Positions 26,750-36,283 of a stretch of DNA of 64,000 nt are shown here, in pieces. Within the stretch, counting starts at the first letter, position 1. Each line of letters opens with the position of its first letter. Source of the stretch: an uncultured Prevotellaceae bacterium (GTDB lineage Bacteria > Bacteroidota > Bacteroidia > Bacteroidales > Bacteroidaceae). The position numbers and the translations under genes were made by a program. The stretch covers positions 1-64,000 of the forward strand of contig ONTS01000005.1 of assembly GCA_900320845.1 (NCBI GenBank). Reading direction: 5' to 3'. The notes beneath the pieces were generated by a model. That model did not search any database. It saw only the letters and a program-made list of their open reading frames with translations, and had not been told where the DNA came from.

Positions 26750-27053
26750 GGTCAATATTAAGATGTCGGGAGGCTTGTTCTAAATAAAGAACGCACTGAC
26801 GAAGGGACGTAACAATACCACAAACAGGAGACTTGTTTCGGAAAACGAAGCAAGTCTTTATCATTTGCGCCACTTTGTGGTCTATGCGCCATCACTCATA
26901 TCTGACAACTAAAGATTAATTACAAAGGCAACTATATGGTAGTGGGCACTGATAAATAAAAAATACAGCTTAAAGAGATTGTATTTTGGGCATATTGGAA
27001 TTCATCTATATGTAGCTGCTCATTAAGATGTAGGGAAATCTTGGATGATTTGT
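26750..27053. other. gap between converging genes
   Basis: No coding sequence is seen in this 304-base gap. It holds one terminator hairpin (26830-26860) and a smaller GTTCT/AGAAC hairpin near 26780. The rest is AT-rich without recognised elements. Confidence 0.6.
26830..26860 (+). terminator. terminator of the parE-argS-RNase H run
   Basis: GACTTGTTTCG (26830-26840) pairs with CGAAGCAAGTC (26846-26856), 11 bases with one G-U, followed by TTTATC. Confidence 0.65.
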
Positions 27054-27980
27054 TCAGTATTCTATGTATGGTGTTATGCGGTCGATGATGTCGGGTGTGA
27101 AGTCCTTTGACATCTTTAGCTCGTCGAGGCTTTTGATATGTCCTTTCAGCCTCCGGAAATCTATGATGGCTTTAGCACGATGGAAGTTGATATAAGGATG
27201 ATGCTGCAGTTGTTTCAGTGTGGCAGTGTTGATGTTGATTTTTCTCAAGGGTGCATCGTCTACTTGCATAAACGCCAGTGCGTCGGCAGGGAAGCCTTCC
27301 AAGTCTTTGAGCTGTTCGCGGCTGTGGAATCCACCAATGATGTCGCGGTATGCCACTATGCGTCGTGCCCAATATGATCCTATGCCCGGTACACGTTGCA
27401 GTAGCGTGGTGTCGGCAGTGTTGAGGTGCACCGTCTCTCCTGCTGCCAACTTCTTCGGGCGCTGGTTGAGTGTGTCTTTGTCCTCGGTGGTCCTCGCCTT
27501 GTTGACGATAGACGAGGCTGGTTGGTAGTCGGGGGAAATCTGAATGTAGGGTTCCAGTTCGCGATAGGTCTTTGCATCGAGCCCATATAGTCGTGCAAAG
27601 TCTTCTTTTCTGCGGTAAACACCACCTTTAGCGCGGTATTTGTAGATATTTCGCACTTGCCAAGGACGCAGCCCGAGACGCAGCAGCTGGTTACTGTCGG
27701 CGGTGTTGGGGTCGAAGGCAAAGCGTTCTATACGTCGTCCGTTGGCATAGTAGGCCACAGGACGTGGTGCACCGGGCGTCGTGTTATAGCCATGGCGGTA
27801 GTAGGTGTAGCCCTTGTTGTAATTGTTGGGCGTAAGGATGGAGTCGGCAGCCGTTGCGTCAGGGGTCATGCTCTGCTTGCCGAGGGTGAAGAACAGTGCT
27901 GCTGCTACACCAAGCACCAACAGCAGCAGGATGAGTACACGGCGGTCGGAGCGTTGGAAGTAGAAAAACTCACGTAACAT
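27054..27980 (-). CDS. membrane-anchored helix-hairpin-helix protein
   Basis: The 308-residue protein has one N-terminal membrane helix (RVLILLLLVLGVAAALFF, about 14-31). Its C-terminal two thirds carry repeated ComEA-like helix-hairpin-helix units, seen as FDPNTADSNQLLRLGL, HLNTADTTLLQRVPGIG and KININTATLKQLQHH. Such units bind DNA or, in ComEA, take part in DNA uptake. In Bacteroidetes the role is untested. A single gene, convergent with the argS run. Confidence 0.8.
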   Translation of the reverse strand: MLREFFYFQRSDRRVLILLLLVLGVAAALFFTLGKQSMTPDATAADSILTPNNYNKGYTYYRHGYNTTPGAPRPVAYYANGRRIERFAFDPNTADSNQLLRLGLRPWQVRNIYKYRAKGGVYRRKEDFARLYGLDAKTYRELEPYIQISPDYQPASSIVNKARTTEDKDTLNQRPKKLAAGETVHLNTADTTLLQRVPGIGSYWARRIVAYRDIIGGFHSREQLKDLEGFPADALAFMQVDDAPLRKININTATLKQLQHHPYINFHRAKAIIDFRRLKGHIKSLDELKMSKDFTPDIIDRITPYIEY

Positions 27981-28056
27981 GTATCAGATTTTAGCTTGAG
28001 TGTCGGTATAGTGTTTCTCTGCTATGGTTCCGCCAGCTATTATGTACGTTGTCTTT

Positions 28057-29418
28057 TTAGAATACGCCCAGCTGGTGGAGGAATATGCCCAGTATGCAAA
28101 TGGGACAGATGAAGCGTATGAGGAAGAGGTATGCACCGAACAGTGTGCTGCGCAACGTGCCGTTGTTGGTAAACTCATCGCGCACAATCTGTTTGGGTAC
28201 GTACCATCCGAGGAACAGGCATGTGAGCAGTCCGCCGAGGGGGAGGAGTATCTGTCCTGTGAGGAAGTCGAAGAGCGAGAACAATGGCATGCCGAAGAGC
28301 GTCAGTCCCTTGACAGCACCGAGCGAGAGCGAGCACATGGCGCCCATACCGCAGCACGACAGGGTGACGATTGTCGCTGCACTGCTGCGTTTCAACTTAA
28401 ATTCCTCGTGTATCCATGCCGTAGCCACTTCATGGAGTGATATGAGTGAGGTTAGGGCAGCCACCGACAGCAGCCCGTAGAACATGATCGAGACGACATA
28501 TCCCACTGCTGCTACATTGCCGAAAGCCTGCTGGAAAACGTTGGGCAGGGTGATGAAAATGAGTGACGGTCCGCTGTCGGGATGCACGCCCACCGAGAAT
28601 GCGGCAGGAAATATCATCAGTCCGGCAAGGATGGCTATGAGTGAGTCGACCAACGATATCTGTACGGCAGACTTTGTCAGGTGAGTATCGCGCGAATAGT
28701 AGGATGCATAGGTGACAATACATCCCATACCAACGCTGAGCGAGTAGAAAGACTGTCCCAATGCTCCCAACACTGCGTCGCCGTCGAGCTTGGAGAAGTC
28801 GGGATTGAGCATGAAGCTGATACCTTTAGATGCCCCAGGGAGCATGCAGGAGGCAACAACGATGATGAGTAGCAGGATGAAGAGGATTGGCATGAGTATC
28901 TTGGAGGCCTTCTCAATGCCTTTCTCCACGCCGCGTATGATGATGAAGTGGCATGCCAGAACGATGACTATTGTCCACACGATGGGTTTCCATGTGTCGG
29001 TGGAGAAGTCGGTAAAGTACTGGCTTATGGCGTTGTTGTCGCCAGTGAGCTGTCCGGTAGCGCTGCCGACGATGTACTGCAGGCACCATCCTGACACTAC
29101 GGCGTAGTAGCCCATAATGAGAAAGCCTGTGATGACGCCCATCAGTCCTATGTATTTCCACGGAGTGCCGTTTGCCAGTTTGGCGTAAGAGCGTGAGGAG
29201 TTGGCTGCTCCGTGTCTGCCGATGATAAATTCGTTGAGCATGCAGGGTATGCCCAGTAGCATTACACATATGAAATAGATTACGATGAAGGCGGCTCCAC
29301 CCTGTTCGCCTGCCATGTATGGGAAGCGCCAGATGTTGCCTAAGCCTACAGCGGAGCCTGCTGTGGCGAGGATGATGCCCAACTTGCTGCCGAAGTTTGC
29401 CCGTTGATGATGAGACAT
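28057..29418 (-). CDS. sodium-dependent transporter of the NSS (neurotransmitter-symporter) family
   Basis: An inner-membrane Na+-coupled symporter, probably for an amino acid. The first membrane helix carries the family signature GLGNIWRFPYMAGEQGGAAF (about residues 24-43), and around a dozen hydrophobic segments fill the 453 residues. The frame runs to 29556, but the ATG at 29416-29418 (MSHHQRANFGSK) is the natural start. The substrate cannot be told from sequence. It lies 56 bases downstream of mutL on the same strand. Confidence 0.92.
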   Translation of the reverse strand: MSHHQRANFGSKLGIILATAGSAVGLGNIWRFPYMAGEQGGAAFIVIYFICVMLLGIPCMLNEFIIGRHGAANSSRSYAKLANGTPWKYIGLMGVITGFLIMGYYAVVSGWCLQYIVGSATGQLTGDNNAISQYFTDFSTDTWKPIVWTIVIVLACHFIIIRGVEKGIEKASKILMPILFILLLIIVVASCMLPGASKGISFMLNPDFSKLDGDAVLGALGQSFYSLSVGMGCIVTYASYYSRDTHLTKSAVQISLVDSLIAILAGLMIFPAAFSVGVHPDSGPSLIFITLPNVFQQAFGNVAAVGYVVSIMFYGLLSVAALTSLISLHEVATAWIHEEFKLKRSSAATIVTLSCCGMGAMCSLSLGAVKGLTLFGMPLFSLFDFLTGQILLPLGGLLTCLFLGWYVPKQIVRDEFTNNGTLRSTLFGAYLFLIRFICPICILGIFLHQLGVF

Positions 29419-29474
29419 AATGGAGACTTTAGGGTGCGTATGTCGGTTGCCGAAATGCGTTTTCAGCTTTGTTA

Positions 29475-31247
29475 TTAAAACAATCGGTCTATATCCTCCT
29501 GTTGTATGATGTGGATGATATTCTTTCCGTCGGGTGTGTGATGTACGTCTGTGCATCTGAAGAGGCGGTTGACGAGATCGTCCATCTCGTTTGGTGTGAG
29601 CACTTCGCCCACGGTGATGGCGGTCTTGTCAGCCAGCTGCCGTGCTACGCGGTCTTGCAACGATACTGCGGCAGTGTTCTCCTGCTGCTCAGCGTCGGTC
29701 AACAGCTCGGTGATGAGTAGCTGAATGTTTTGTCCGGCAATGGTTGTGGGTATGCCAGTGACAGCCACCGATTGCTTGCCCAGCACCTGAATGTCGAAGC
29801 CGAGGGTCTGTAAGGTAGGCAATATCTGCTCCATGAGGACTGCCTGGGTGGCTGTCAACTCAATGGTTTCGGCAAAGACAAGCTGCTGTGTGTGCGTATG
29901 TTGCGGTGCCTTGGTGCTGATGTACTCCTCGTAGAGTATGCGTTGGTGAGCTCGGTGTTGGTCGATGAACATCAGTCCCGACTTCACTGGTGTGATGATG
30001 TAGCGCCCTTTGTACTGCATGTGTTTGGCAGAGGTTGTGGGTTGCATCGTCTGCTCTTCTGTCTCCGTCGTGGGGAAGAGGTGGCTCTCCTGCTGTGGGG
30101 TGGACATCTGGTAGAGTTTCTGCCAGTCGGTGGGCACTGCTGTAGGTGTGGGGCGGTAGTTGCTCTGTGACGTGTGATGGCTGACAGGCGTCGGATCAGG
30201 GCTGAACACTGGAATGTCGGGCTTTCCCTCGTTGTCGAAGTCGAGCTTTGTGGCGGTGTCGTAGCGTCCAATGGTATTGCGCACGGCTGAGGCTAATATC
30301 TGCCAGATGGCCTGTTCATCCTCAAACTTTATCTCGGTCTTGGTGGGATGGATGTTGACGTCGATATTTGCCGGGTCAACATTGATATATATATAATAAG
30401 GAATATGTTCGCCTTGTGGTATGAGTCGCTCGTAGACGCTCGTCACAGCCTTGTGGAAATAGGGGTGACGCATGAAGCGTCCGTTTGTGAAGAAGAACTG
30501 TTGTGCATTGTTCTTGCGTGCTGCTTCGGGTTTGGCCACGAATCCGGTCACATGGCATAGTGACGTCTTTGTGTTGATGGGGAGGAGGTACTGGCGCTGT
30601 TTTTTGCCGAAGATATCGCTGATACGCTCCTGTAATGTTGTCTGTGCCAGGTTGAAAAGTTGTATGCCGTTGTGTGTGAGTGAGAAGGCAATGTCGGGAT
30701 ATACGAGCACAATGCGCTGGAAAGTCTGTATGATGTGGTTGAGCTCGGTGGTGTTCGACTTGAGAAACTTTCTTCTTGCCGGCATGTTGAAGAAAAGGTT
30801 CTGCACGTTGATGTTGCATCCTTGCATACATGCTGTGGGTTTTTGGGCCTTCACCTTCGATGCTTCTATGGTGAGTTGTGTTCCCACTTCGTTTTCCTGT
30901 CTGCGTGTTTTTAGGTCTACCTGTGCTACGGCAGCGATGGAGGGCAGTGCTTCTCCTCGGAAGCCCATGGTGTGAAGGGCGAACAAGTCGTCAGCCTTTC
31001 TTATCTTTGAGGTGGCGTGTCGCTCGAAAGCCAGTCGTGCATCGGTGTCTGTCATGCCTATGCCGTTGTCGACAACCTGTATGGCTGTGCGTCCGGCGTC
31101 GGTAATGTTGACTTGTATGCGTGTAGCTTTTGCATCGATGGCGTTTTCCATCAGCTCCTTTACTACAGAGCTGGGGCGCTGTATGACTTCGCCTGCTGCT
31201 ATCTGATTGGCGACGCTGTCGGGTAGAAGCTGTATGATATCGCTCAT
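29475..31247 (-). CDS. mutL: DNA mismatch repair protein MutL
   Basis: MutL links MutS mismatch recognition to strand removal. The 590-residue protein begins with the GHKL ATPase (ELMENAIDA, VDNGIGM, FERHATSKI, GFRGEALPSI). The middle linker is Pro/Gln-rich, and the C-terminal dimerisation domain ends with the usual MutL layout. Its start codon overlaps the stop of the OstA-like gene by four bases, so the two are translationally coupled. Confidence 0.96.
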   Translation of the reverse strand: MSDIIQLLPDSVANQIAAGEVIQRPSSVVKELMENAIDAKATRIQVNITDAGRTAIQVVDNGIGMTDTDARLAFERHATSKIRKADDLFALHTMGFRGEALPSIAAVAQVDLKTRRQENEVGTQLTIEASKVKAQKPTACMQGCNINVQNLFFNMPARRKFLKSNTTELNHIIQTFQRIVLVYPDIAFSLTHNGIQLFNLAQTTLQERISDIFGKKQRQYLLPINTKTSLCHVTGFVAKPEAARKNNAQQFFFTNGRFMRHPYFHKAVTSVYERLIPQGEHIPYYIYINVDPANIDVNIHPTKTEIKFEDEQAIWQILASAVRNTIGRYDTATKLDFDNEGKPDIPVFSPDPTPVSHHTSQSNYRPTPTAVPTDWQKLYQMSTPQQESHLFPTTETEEQTMQPTTSAKHMQYKGRYIITPVKSGLMFIDQHRAHQRILYEEYISTKAPQHTHTQQLVFAETIELTATQAVLMEQILPTLQTLGFDIQVLGKQSVAVTGIPTTIAGQNIQLLITELLTDAEQQENTAAVSLQDRVARQLADKTAITVGEVLTPNEMDDLVNRLFRCTDVHHTPDGKNIIHIIQQEDIDRLF

Positions 31248-32986
31248 TGTAGTATAGTGGTTGGTGTGTCAGGAACTTCTGTTTCCAGTGTTTGCTGTGT
31301 TGGGGTGAAACGTTCTTGCGGCTTGAGCTGCTGTTCGGTGTTTTTAGTTCTCCATTCGAAGATGTCTTCCGGGTTGCGTGGTCGTATGTAGTCGAACCAT
31401 GCAAATCCCGGCAGCTGTGTCTTGTCAGACGGTGTCTGGGTCAAGGGGTATGCTGTTCCTACCGGCTTTCTGACCCATATCTTGTCCAACTGTCGCAGGG
31501 TGTCGATGTACATGCGCATGGTGTCGCCTTCAAGGTAGTTCAATGCTATGATGGTACTGTCCTTTTCGTCTTGCGGATAGTAGATGGTCTTAACGTTTCC
31601 TATGGCATCGGTGCGCCGCATGTTTCCCTTTTCGTCGAAGAATGCGTGTATGACTTTTGCCGACAGTTGGTTGTAGTGTTCTCCGTCTGTCATCTGTTCG
31701 ATGGACATTGCTTGTTGATTGACGTTTACACGGCGTATGGTTGAGTCGGCAAGGAACACCTCAATCTGTTCGCCGACTATCTGTCTGTTGTCGCTCCATA
31801 CGATGGGGTCTCGCAGAAGGGTGAGCAGTGAGTCTCGGGTGTTGTAGCTTATGCTGTCTGCCACGGCCTGAACGTCGTTTCGATATGTGCGTGCATGGTG
31901 GTAGACGTACACCTCTCGGTACATGGAGTCGGTGTTGATGTAGAATGTCTTCATGCGTAGTGTGTCGGCATGCAGCCACAGGGTGTCGCCTTGTGAGTAT
32001 TCTTTTGCTACGGGCCGTTGTGTGGCGAAGGCTGTTCCGAGCTTGCTGTCGTAGCGGCAGTATCCTGCCTGCAGCTCGTTTTTGTTTTTTTTGCCATAGT
32101 ATTCTACCCTGCCTTTGGCTTCGTATAGTCCTGTGCTCTTCTCGTTGAACAGCGTGTCGGCAGTGATGGTCATATCGTCGTCTTCTACTGTCGAGCGGCT
32201 GTATAGCTCTGTGCGCTCTGCATGTGTGTCGTAGTATCCGTTTTGTGTGGTGATGGTGCGTCTGTCAGTGTATATTACTGATCTGCCCACTACGTTGGCT
32301 GTGCCGCTGCTTGTGTCGTAGAGCAGGCTGTCGGTTTCGATATAGTCGTTGTCTTTTTTCAATGTGACGCCATAGAAGAATCGTGCCAGGCGTGTGTCGG
32401 TGTGGTATTCGCCCCAGTCGCTCACGAGTTGTGTCTGTTGATCTACCAGTCGTCCGCCTTCAAAGTAGTATCCTATGTTGTTGCGCCTGTCGAAGTCGAG
32501 CGAGTCGGCATATAGTGTTGTTTTTCTGTGTTTGAGCACTACGTTTCCTCTTGCTCGTATCATCTCTTGTTGTCCGTCGTATGCCACTCTTTGTGCTGTC
32601 AGAGATATGGTGTCGCCTTGTCTGAATCGTACGTGTCCGTATGCGTTGAAGGCGTTTTGTCTTTCCCAGAAGTGTGCGCTGTCGCACTTCAGCGTTGCTC
32701 CGCGGTGTGTGAAGTGTACGCTGCCTTTTGCTACTTGCAGTCCTGGGCGCATGCTTTCGTCGGCGAACAGGGCGTCGGCATGATTTAGGAATATGCGTTG
32801 TGCTTTTCGCTGTGCTCTAAGCTGTGCTGGCATGGTGCAGGTAAGGAGTAGTATGAGGGTGATGATGGTGCAACGGGCAGTGAGAATGGATGATTGGGTA
32901 TGGCATAGGTGTTTAGAGCTTGGAGCAGCATGGGTGTTGCTCCAAGCTCTAAGGGGTGTGTTGTGCAAGAGGTTTATTTTATCCAT
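31244..32986 (-). CDS. OstA/LptA-like outer-membrane assembly protein
   Basis: A large exported protein (580 residues) of OstA-like beta-jellyroll repeats (GNVVLKHRKTTLYADSLDFD, and similar strands with DTLW and DSLLYD). This family is the Bacteroidetes counterpart of LptA, which carries LPS across the periplasm. The predicted signal segment (IITLILLLTCTMPAQLRAQ) begins only at about residue 41. The unusual 40-residue lead includes a DNA hairpin, and no ATG, GTG or TTG lies between it and the signal segment, so 32986 is kept. The start overlaps the end of surA by 13 bases. Confidence 0.8.
   Translation of the reverse strand: MDKINLLHNTPLRAWSNTHAAPSSKHLCHTQSSILTARCTIITLILLLTCTMPAQLRAQRKAQRIFLNHADALFADESMRPGLQVAKGSVHFTHRGATLKCDSAHFWERQNAFNAYGHVRFRQGDTISLTAQRVAYDGQQEMIRARGNVVLKHRKTTLYADSLDFDRRNNIGYYFEGGRLVDQQTQLVSDWGEYHTDTRLARFFYGVTLKKDNDYIETDSLLYDTSSGTANVVGRSVIYTDRRTITTQNGYYDTHAERTELYSRSTVEDDDMTITADTLFNEKSTGLYEAKGRVEYYGKKNKNELQAGYCRYDSKLGTAFATQRPVAKEYSQGDTLWLHADTLRMKTFYINTDSMYREVYVYHHARTYRNDVQAVADSISYNTRDSLLTLLRDPIVWSDNRQIVGEQIEVFLADSTIRRVNVNQQAMSIEQMTDGEHYNQLSAKVIHAFFDEKGNMRRTDAIGNVKTIYYPQDEKDSTIIALNYLEGDTMRMYIDTLRQLDKIWVRKPVGTAYPLTQTPSDKTQLPGFAWFDYIRPRNPEDIFEWRTKNTEQQLKPQERFTPTQQTLETEVPDTPTTILQ
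32913..32952. promoter_or_regulatory. 15-bp hairpin inside the OstA-like leader
   Basis: TTAGAGCTTGGAGCA (32913-32927) pairs perfectly with 32938-32952 around a 10-base loop. It lies 22 bases past the surA stop and within the first codons of the OstA-like frame. No T-run follows, so it could weaken rather than end transcription or shape translation of the downstream gene. Confidence 0.6.
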
Positions 32987-34410
32987 CCTTCGTATTTGAA
33001 GTGACAGTCGTGATATTGTTCAGGTACGCGTGTGTAGATGGTCTTGATTTTGTTGACTATCCATTGGTGTATGAATTTTTCGCGTTCTACGCCCAGCACG
33101 TGTTCGTGCAGCACTTGGTAGTCTTCTGTCATTGTTGCTTTATGGCTTTGGATGCGGTTTTTCAGTCTTATGACGGCAATGACTACCTGTCCTTTTTCGT
33201 TAATCATGCGGAATGGCTGTGAGATGTCTCCAGGTTGCATTTTTTCTACTTGCCGGGCGATGTCTGTCGGCAGTTGTTGCATTTCAATACGTGATGTTCG
33301 CTCTCCTGTTTCGGGATTGATGTATGACATCAGTCCGTTGTTGTTTCGTGTGTTTTTGTCATCGGAGACGTAAGGTACTGCTGACTCGAAGGTGTACTTG
33401 CCTTCTTTGACGTCGCTGATGAGTGTGTCGAGCTTTGCTGTGAGCGAGTCTATCGCTACTTGATTTACTTTCGGTTTGAGCAGGATGTGTCGGCAGTTGA
33501 TGCGTTCACCGCTTTTGTCTATGAGCTGTATGATGTGGAATCCGAAGTCTGTCTCTACAATTTTAGATATTTTGTTGGGGTCGGTGAGGTTGAATGCTAC
33601 TTGTGCGAATGTGGGATCGAGCGCAGCTCTTGGCATATATCCGAGTTCTCCTCCTTGACGGGCGCTTCCGTCTTCAGAGTATAGACGTGCAAGTGTTGCG
33701 AATGATGTTTCTCCGCTGTTGATTCTCTCGGTATAGTCTCTTAATGTGTTCTTGATGCGGCTTACTTCGTCTGGTGCTGCTGGCGGTACTTTGCTTATTA
33801 CCTGCACTTCTACTGTTGTGGGTACGTTGGGCATGCTGTCGATGGGGAGGTGTTGGTAGTATCGTCTTACTGCTGCCGGCGTTATGGTGACATCTTTTAC
33901 GAGTTCGCTTCGCATACGCTGGACCATAATCTGGTTGCGCAGTTCGTCCCGCATCTCCAGTCGCATTTGTGTGAGGCTCATATTGCGCCACTCTTCCAGC
34001 TTTTCTTTGCTGCCTGCCTGTTGTATCATCCATGTTATGCGGCTTTCTACTTCCTGTGCTACTTCAGAGTCTTTTACCTCGATGGAGTCGAGTTGTGCCT
34101 GGTGTAGGAACAGTTTCTGCACTGCGAGGTTTTCGGCTATGGCGCATTCGGGTTCGCTTTCCCATCTGATGCCTTCCTGCATGCTTTGTATTCGGGTGAC
34201 TTCTATGTCGGATTTGAGTATTGGTTCGTCGCCCACGACCCATACTACTTCGTCTACGGCATTGGCTGCTCCGACTTTGTGTGTTGTGGCGGGAGGTACT
34301 GTGTCGTTAGCCTCAGTGTTGGGGATGGAGGTTGTCATTTCTGTTGCTGTCAGGAATGTGCTGCAGTACAAGAGCGTGGCTGGCAGCAGGTGCCGTATGT
34401 GCTGTCTCAT
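32974..34410 (-). CDS. SurA-like periplasmic peptidyl-prolyl isomerase/chaperone
   Basis: This 478-residue exported protein has a SurA-type N-terminal chaperone region (EVVWVVGDEPILKSDIEV) followed by two PpiC/parvulin regions, the first with LARLYSEDGSARQGGELGY and the second with CRHILLKPKVN further on. Such proteins carry outer-membrane proteins through the periplasm. The frame extends to 34557, but the ATG at 34408-34410 (MRQHIRHLLPATLLYC) gives a signal peptide and is used. It is the middle gene of ppiC-surA-ostA-mutL. Confidence 0.88.
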   Translation of the reverse strand: MRQHIRHLLPATLLYCSTFLTATEMTTSIPNTEANDTVPPATTHKVGAANAVDEVVWVVGDEPILKSDIEVTRIQSMQEGIRWESEPECAIAENLAVQKLFLHQAQLDSIEVKDSEVAQEVESRITWMIQQAGSKEKLEEWRNMSLTQMRLEMRDELRNQIMVQRMRSELVKDVTITPAAVRRYYQHLPIDSMPNVPTTVEVQVISKVPPAAPDEVSRIKNTLRDYTERINSGETSFATLARLYSEDGSARQGGELGYMPRAALDPTFAQVAFNLTDPNKISKIVETDFGFHIIQLIDKSGERINCRHILLKPKVNQVAIDSLTAKLDTLISDVKEGKYTFESAVPYVSDDKNTRNNNGLMSYINPETGERTSRIEMQQLPTDIARQVEKMQPGDISQPFRMINEKGQVVIAVIRLKNRIQSHKATMTEDYQVLHEHVLGVEREKFIHQWIVNKIKTIYTRVPEQYHDCHFKYEGWIK

Positions 34411-34481
34411 TGTTGTTGTTGGTTTGTCAATGAAGGGTTGTATTGTGTTGTTTTGTATGTTGTTGTGTGTTGTGTTGGATG

Positions 34482-35951
34482 TCAGTGTTTGTTGACTGTT
34501 GCCACTACTGCCTCGTCGATGTTGACGGTATATCGTTGCTTGAGCTGTGCCACCCATTGTTGTTCGAGGTATTCCTGGTATTGAGCTACGACTTGTGATC
34601 GCACGTCTTGGTAGTCTTCGGGTGCTTTGAGCAGGCGTCCGAAGACGTTTTCTATGGGGTATGAGCTGTTCTTTTCGGGTGTGACATTTTTTTTGAACAC
34701 TTTATTGTCTACCCATGTGTTGTCTCCTTCTTTGAAACGTCCGAGTTCTACGCGTATTCGTATTACTGAATCTTTGTTGAATGTGGTTCGCAGTGTTTCT
34801 TTCCATTGTTCGAACGGCAGTTTCTTCACGCTTTTCTTTACTGCTTTCTCGGTGTCTTTGTCTTTGACATGGTACACCATTCCTTTGTATCTGGGTGTAT
34901 GCCATGTGAAGTTTTTTTTGTTTTTGTTGAAGAACTGCTCCAATGCTTTTTCGTTGCTATTTGCTTTCTCCCATACTTCGCGGTTACTGATTTCGAAAAA
35001 GAGCAGTCCGTCGTGGTATTCTTGTATGAGATTTTTCAGGTCTGGGTCTTTTTCCTGCAGCTCTTGTGCTTTTTGGTCTATGATCTGTTGTGTGGTTGTT
35101 CCATTGCCTGCCTCTTCTGCCATGGCTTTGAGTTTGTTGTTGATGATTTCTTCTCGCAAGTTGCGTTGTTCTATGAAGTTGATGATGTTTGTTCGTACGC
35201 TGTCGTATGGGAACATTTCGCGATGTTGGAGCATTTTGATGATGTGTAATCCTGCTGGTGACTGGACTACGTTGCTGACTTCGCCGTCTTTTAGTGCTGT
35301 TGCTGCGTTTTCAAATTCTGGGAAGAAGCTGCCTTTCTGTGCCCATCCGAGCTCTCCTCCTTTGTCTTTGTTGGTCTGGTCTTCCGAATAAGTTTGTGCG
35401 AGCGCCTCAAAGGTGCTGCTTCCTTTGTTGAGCAGGTTGTGAATGCTGTCTGCGAGTTGTCTTTTCTGCTGCACTTTTTCTGTCGACATTTTCTGTGGTA
35501 TGCGGAAGAAGATGTGTGCGCAGTTGAAGAGTCCTCCTGTCTCGTCCACTTGCTTCTTGGATATGTTGTATATTTCCTTTGCTTTTGCCTCAACGTCTTC
35601 GTCGCTGATAAGGGTGGGTCTTATCTGTTGGTCGCGGTAGCTCTGAAACTCGTTTTTAAATGATTGCATAGTATCAAGATGCTCGTCCATGGCGGCTGCC
35701 ACCTTGAGTTTATAGTTCACGAAGAGCGGCACATATTCTTCGACGCTTTTGCGGTCGATGACTCCTTCGTTGTTGTTTTTGTTGTAGCTGTACTCAAATT
35801 CCGACCTCAGCACAGGTTTTCCGTTGATGGTCATTATCACGGGGTCGTGGGTTGTGTTTGTGCCGTTGTCCGTTGTTATCTGTCTTGTGCTTTGTGCGTT
35901 GAGATTCAGTGTGCAGCAGGCGAATGCTGCCAGTAGAATGGATTTTCTCAT
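34482..35951 (-). CDS. PpiC-type peptidyl-prolyl isomerase
   Basis: The 489-residue protein starts with a signal peptide (MRKSILLAAFACCTLNLNAQ). A central parvulin domain (CAHIFFRIP, then LAQTYSEDQTNKDKGGELGW, about residues 144-220) is followed by a long C-terminal chaperone-like part. It resembles the first of the two PPIases found together in Bacteroidetes envelope operons. It heads the minus-strand run towards mutL, with a -7-like element 77 bases upstream. Confidence 0.88.
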   Translation of the reverse strand: MRKSILLAAFACCTLNLNAQSTRQITTDNGTNTTHDPVIMTINGKPVLRSEFEYSYNKNNNEGVIDRKSVEEYVPLFVNYKLKVAAAMDEHLDTMQSFKNEFQSYRDQQIRPTLISDEDVEAKAKEIYNISKKQVDETGGLFNCAHIFFRIPQKMSTEKVQQKRQLADSIHNLLNKGSSTFEALAQTYSEDQTNKDKGGELGWAQKGSFFPEFENAATALKDGEVSNVVQSPAGLHIIKMLQHREMFPYDSVRTNIINFIEQRNLREEIINNKLKAMAEEAGNGTTTQQIIDQKAQELQEKDPDLKNLIQEYHDGLLFFEISNREVWEKANSNEKALEQFFNKNKKNFTWHTPRYKGMVYHVKDKDTEKAVKKSVKKLPFEQWKETLRTTFNKDSVIRIRVELGRFKEGDNTWVDNKVFKKNVTPEKNSSYPIENVFGRLLKAPEDYQDVRSQVVAQYQEYLEQQWVAQLKQRYTVNIDEAVVATVNKH

Positions 35952-36028
35952 AATGATAATGATGTTGTAGCTTTTTTTATCAGCTGTTTGTGCATTGTCT
36001 TGCCAGTGGTTGGCAAGTTGTCTGAGGG

Positions 36029-36036
36029 CAAAGATA
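36029..36036 (-). promoter_or_regulatory. -7 element upstream of the ppiC-surA-ostA-mutL run
   Basis: Minus-strand TATCTTTG fits TAnnTTTG. The hairpin at 35999-36017 would lie in the 5' leader of the transcript. Confidence 0.5.
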
Positions 36037-36100
36037 CTGCCATTTCTTCATACTAGTGGATGTTCTGTCTTGTTTTTATGTTTTTTTAGGACTTAATCGA

Positions 36101-36277
36101 GCCCTGCCAAAGCAGAAAAGCGGTGCGGAGAGGTGTGCTTGTGCTTGCATGCTACATGGAATGATGTTGTGCATGATGTCAAATGTGAATGATTTTGTGG
36201 GCAGGGGGTAAGTGTCGGTTGTTATGACAGCCTGCTGTAACGGGTGTTTTGCGGTTGTTTTTCTGTTTTGGCAGGGC
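36101..36277. repeat. 19-bp inverted repeat with 139-base interior
   Basis: GCCCTGCCAAAGCAGAAAA (36101-36119) pairs with 36259-36277 with a single mismatch that RNA could form as G-U. The right arm ends six bases past the malQ stop. The arms could close a structured RNA, or mark a small non-autonomous element. No target-site duplication is evident. Confidence 0.55.
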
Positions 36278-36283
36278 ATGGTA

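Larger units (their letters stand above)
35952..36283. other. gap holding a promoter and a long-range inverted repeat
   Basis: This 332-base gap has no supported gene. It holds a short CTTGCC/GGCAAG hairpin (35999-36017), a -7 element for the PpiC gene and the 36101-36277 inverted repeat. A 67-codon frame across the inverted repeat is judged spurious. Confidence 0.6.

Noticed and set aside
36076..36279. 67-codon minus-strand frame after malQ
   Set aside because: It spans the inverted repeat from arm to arm and its termini are dictated by the arms.
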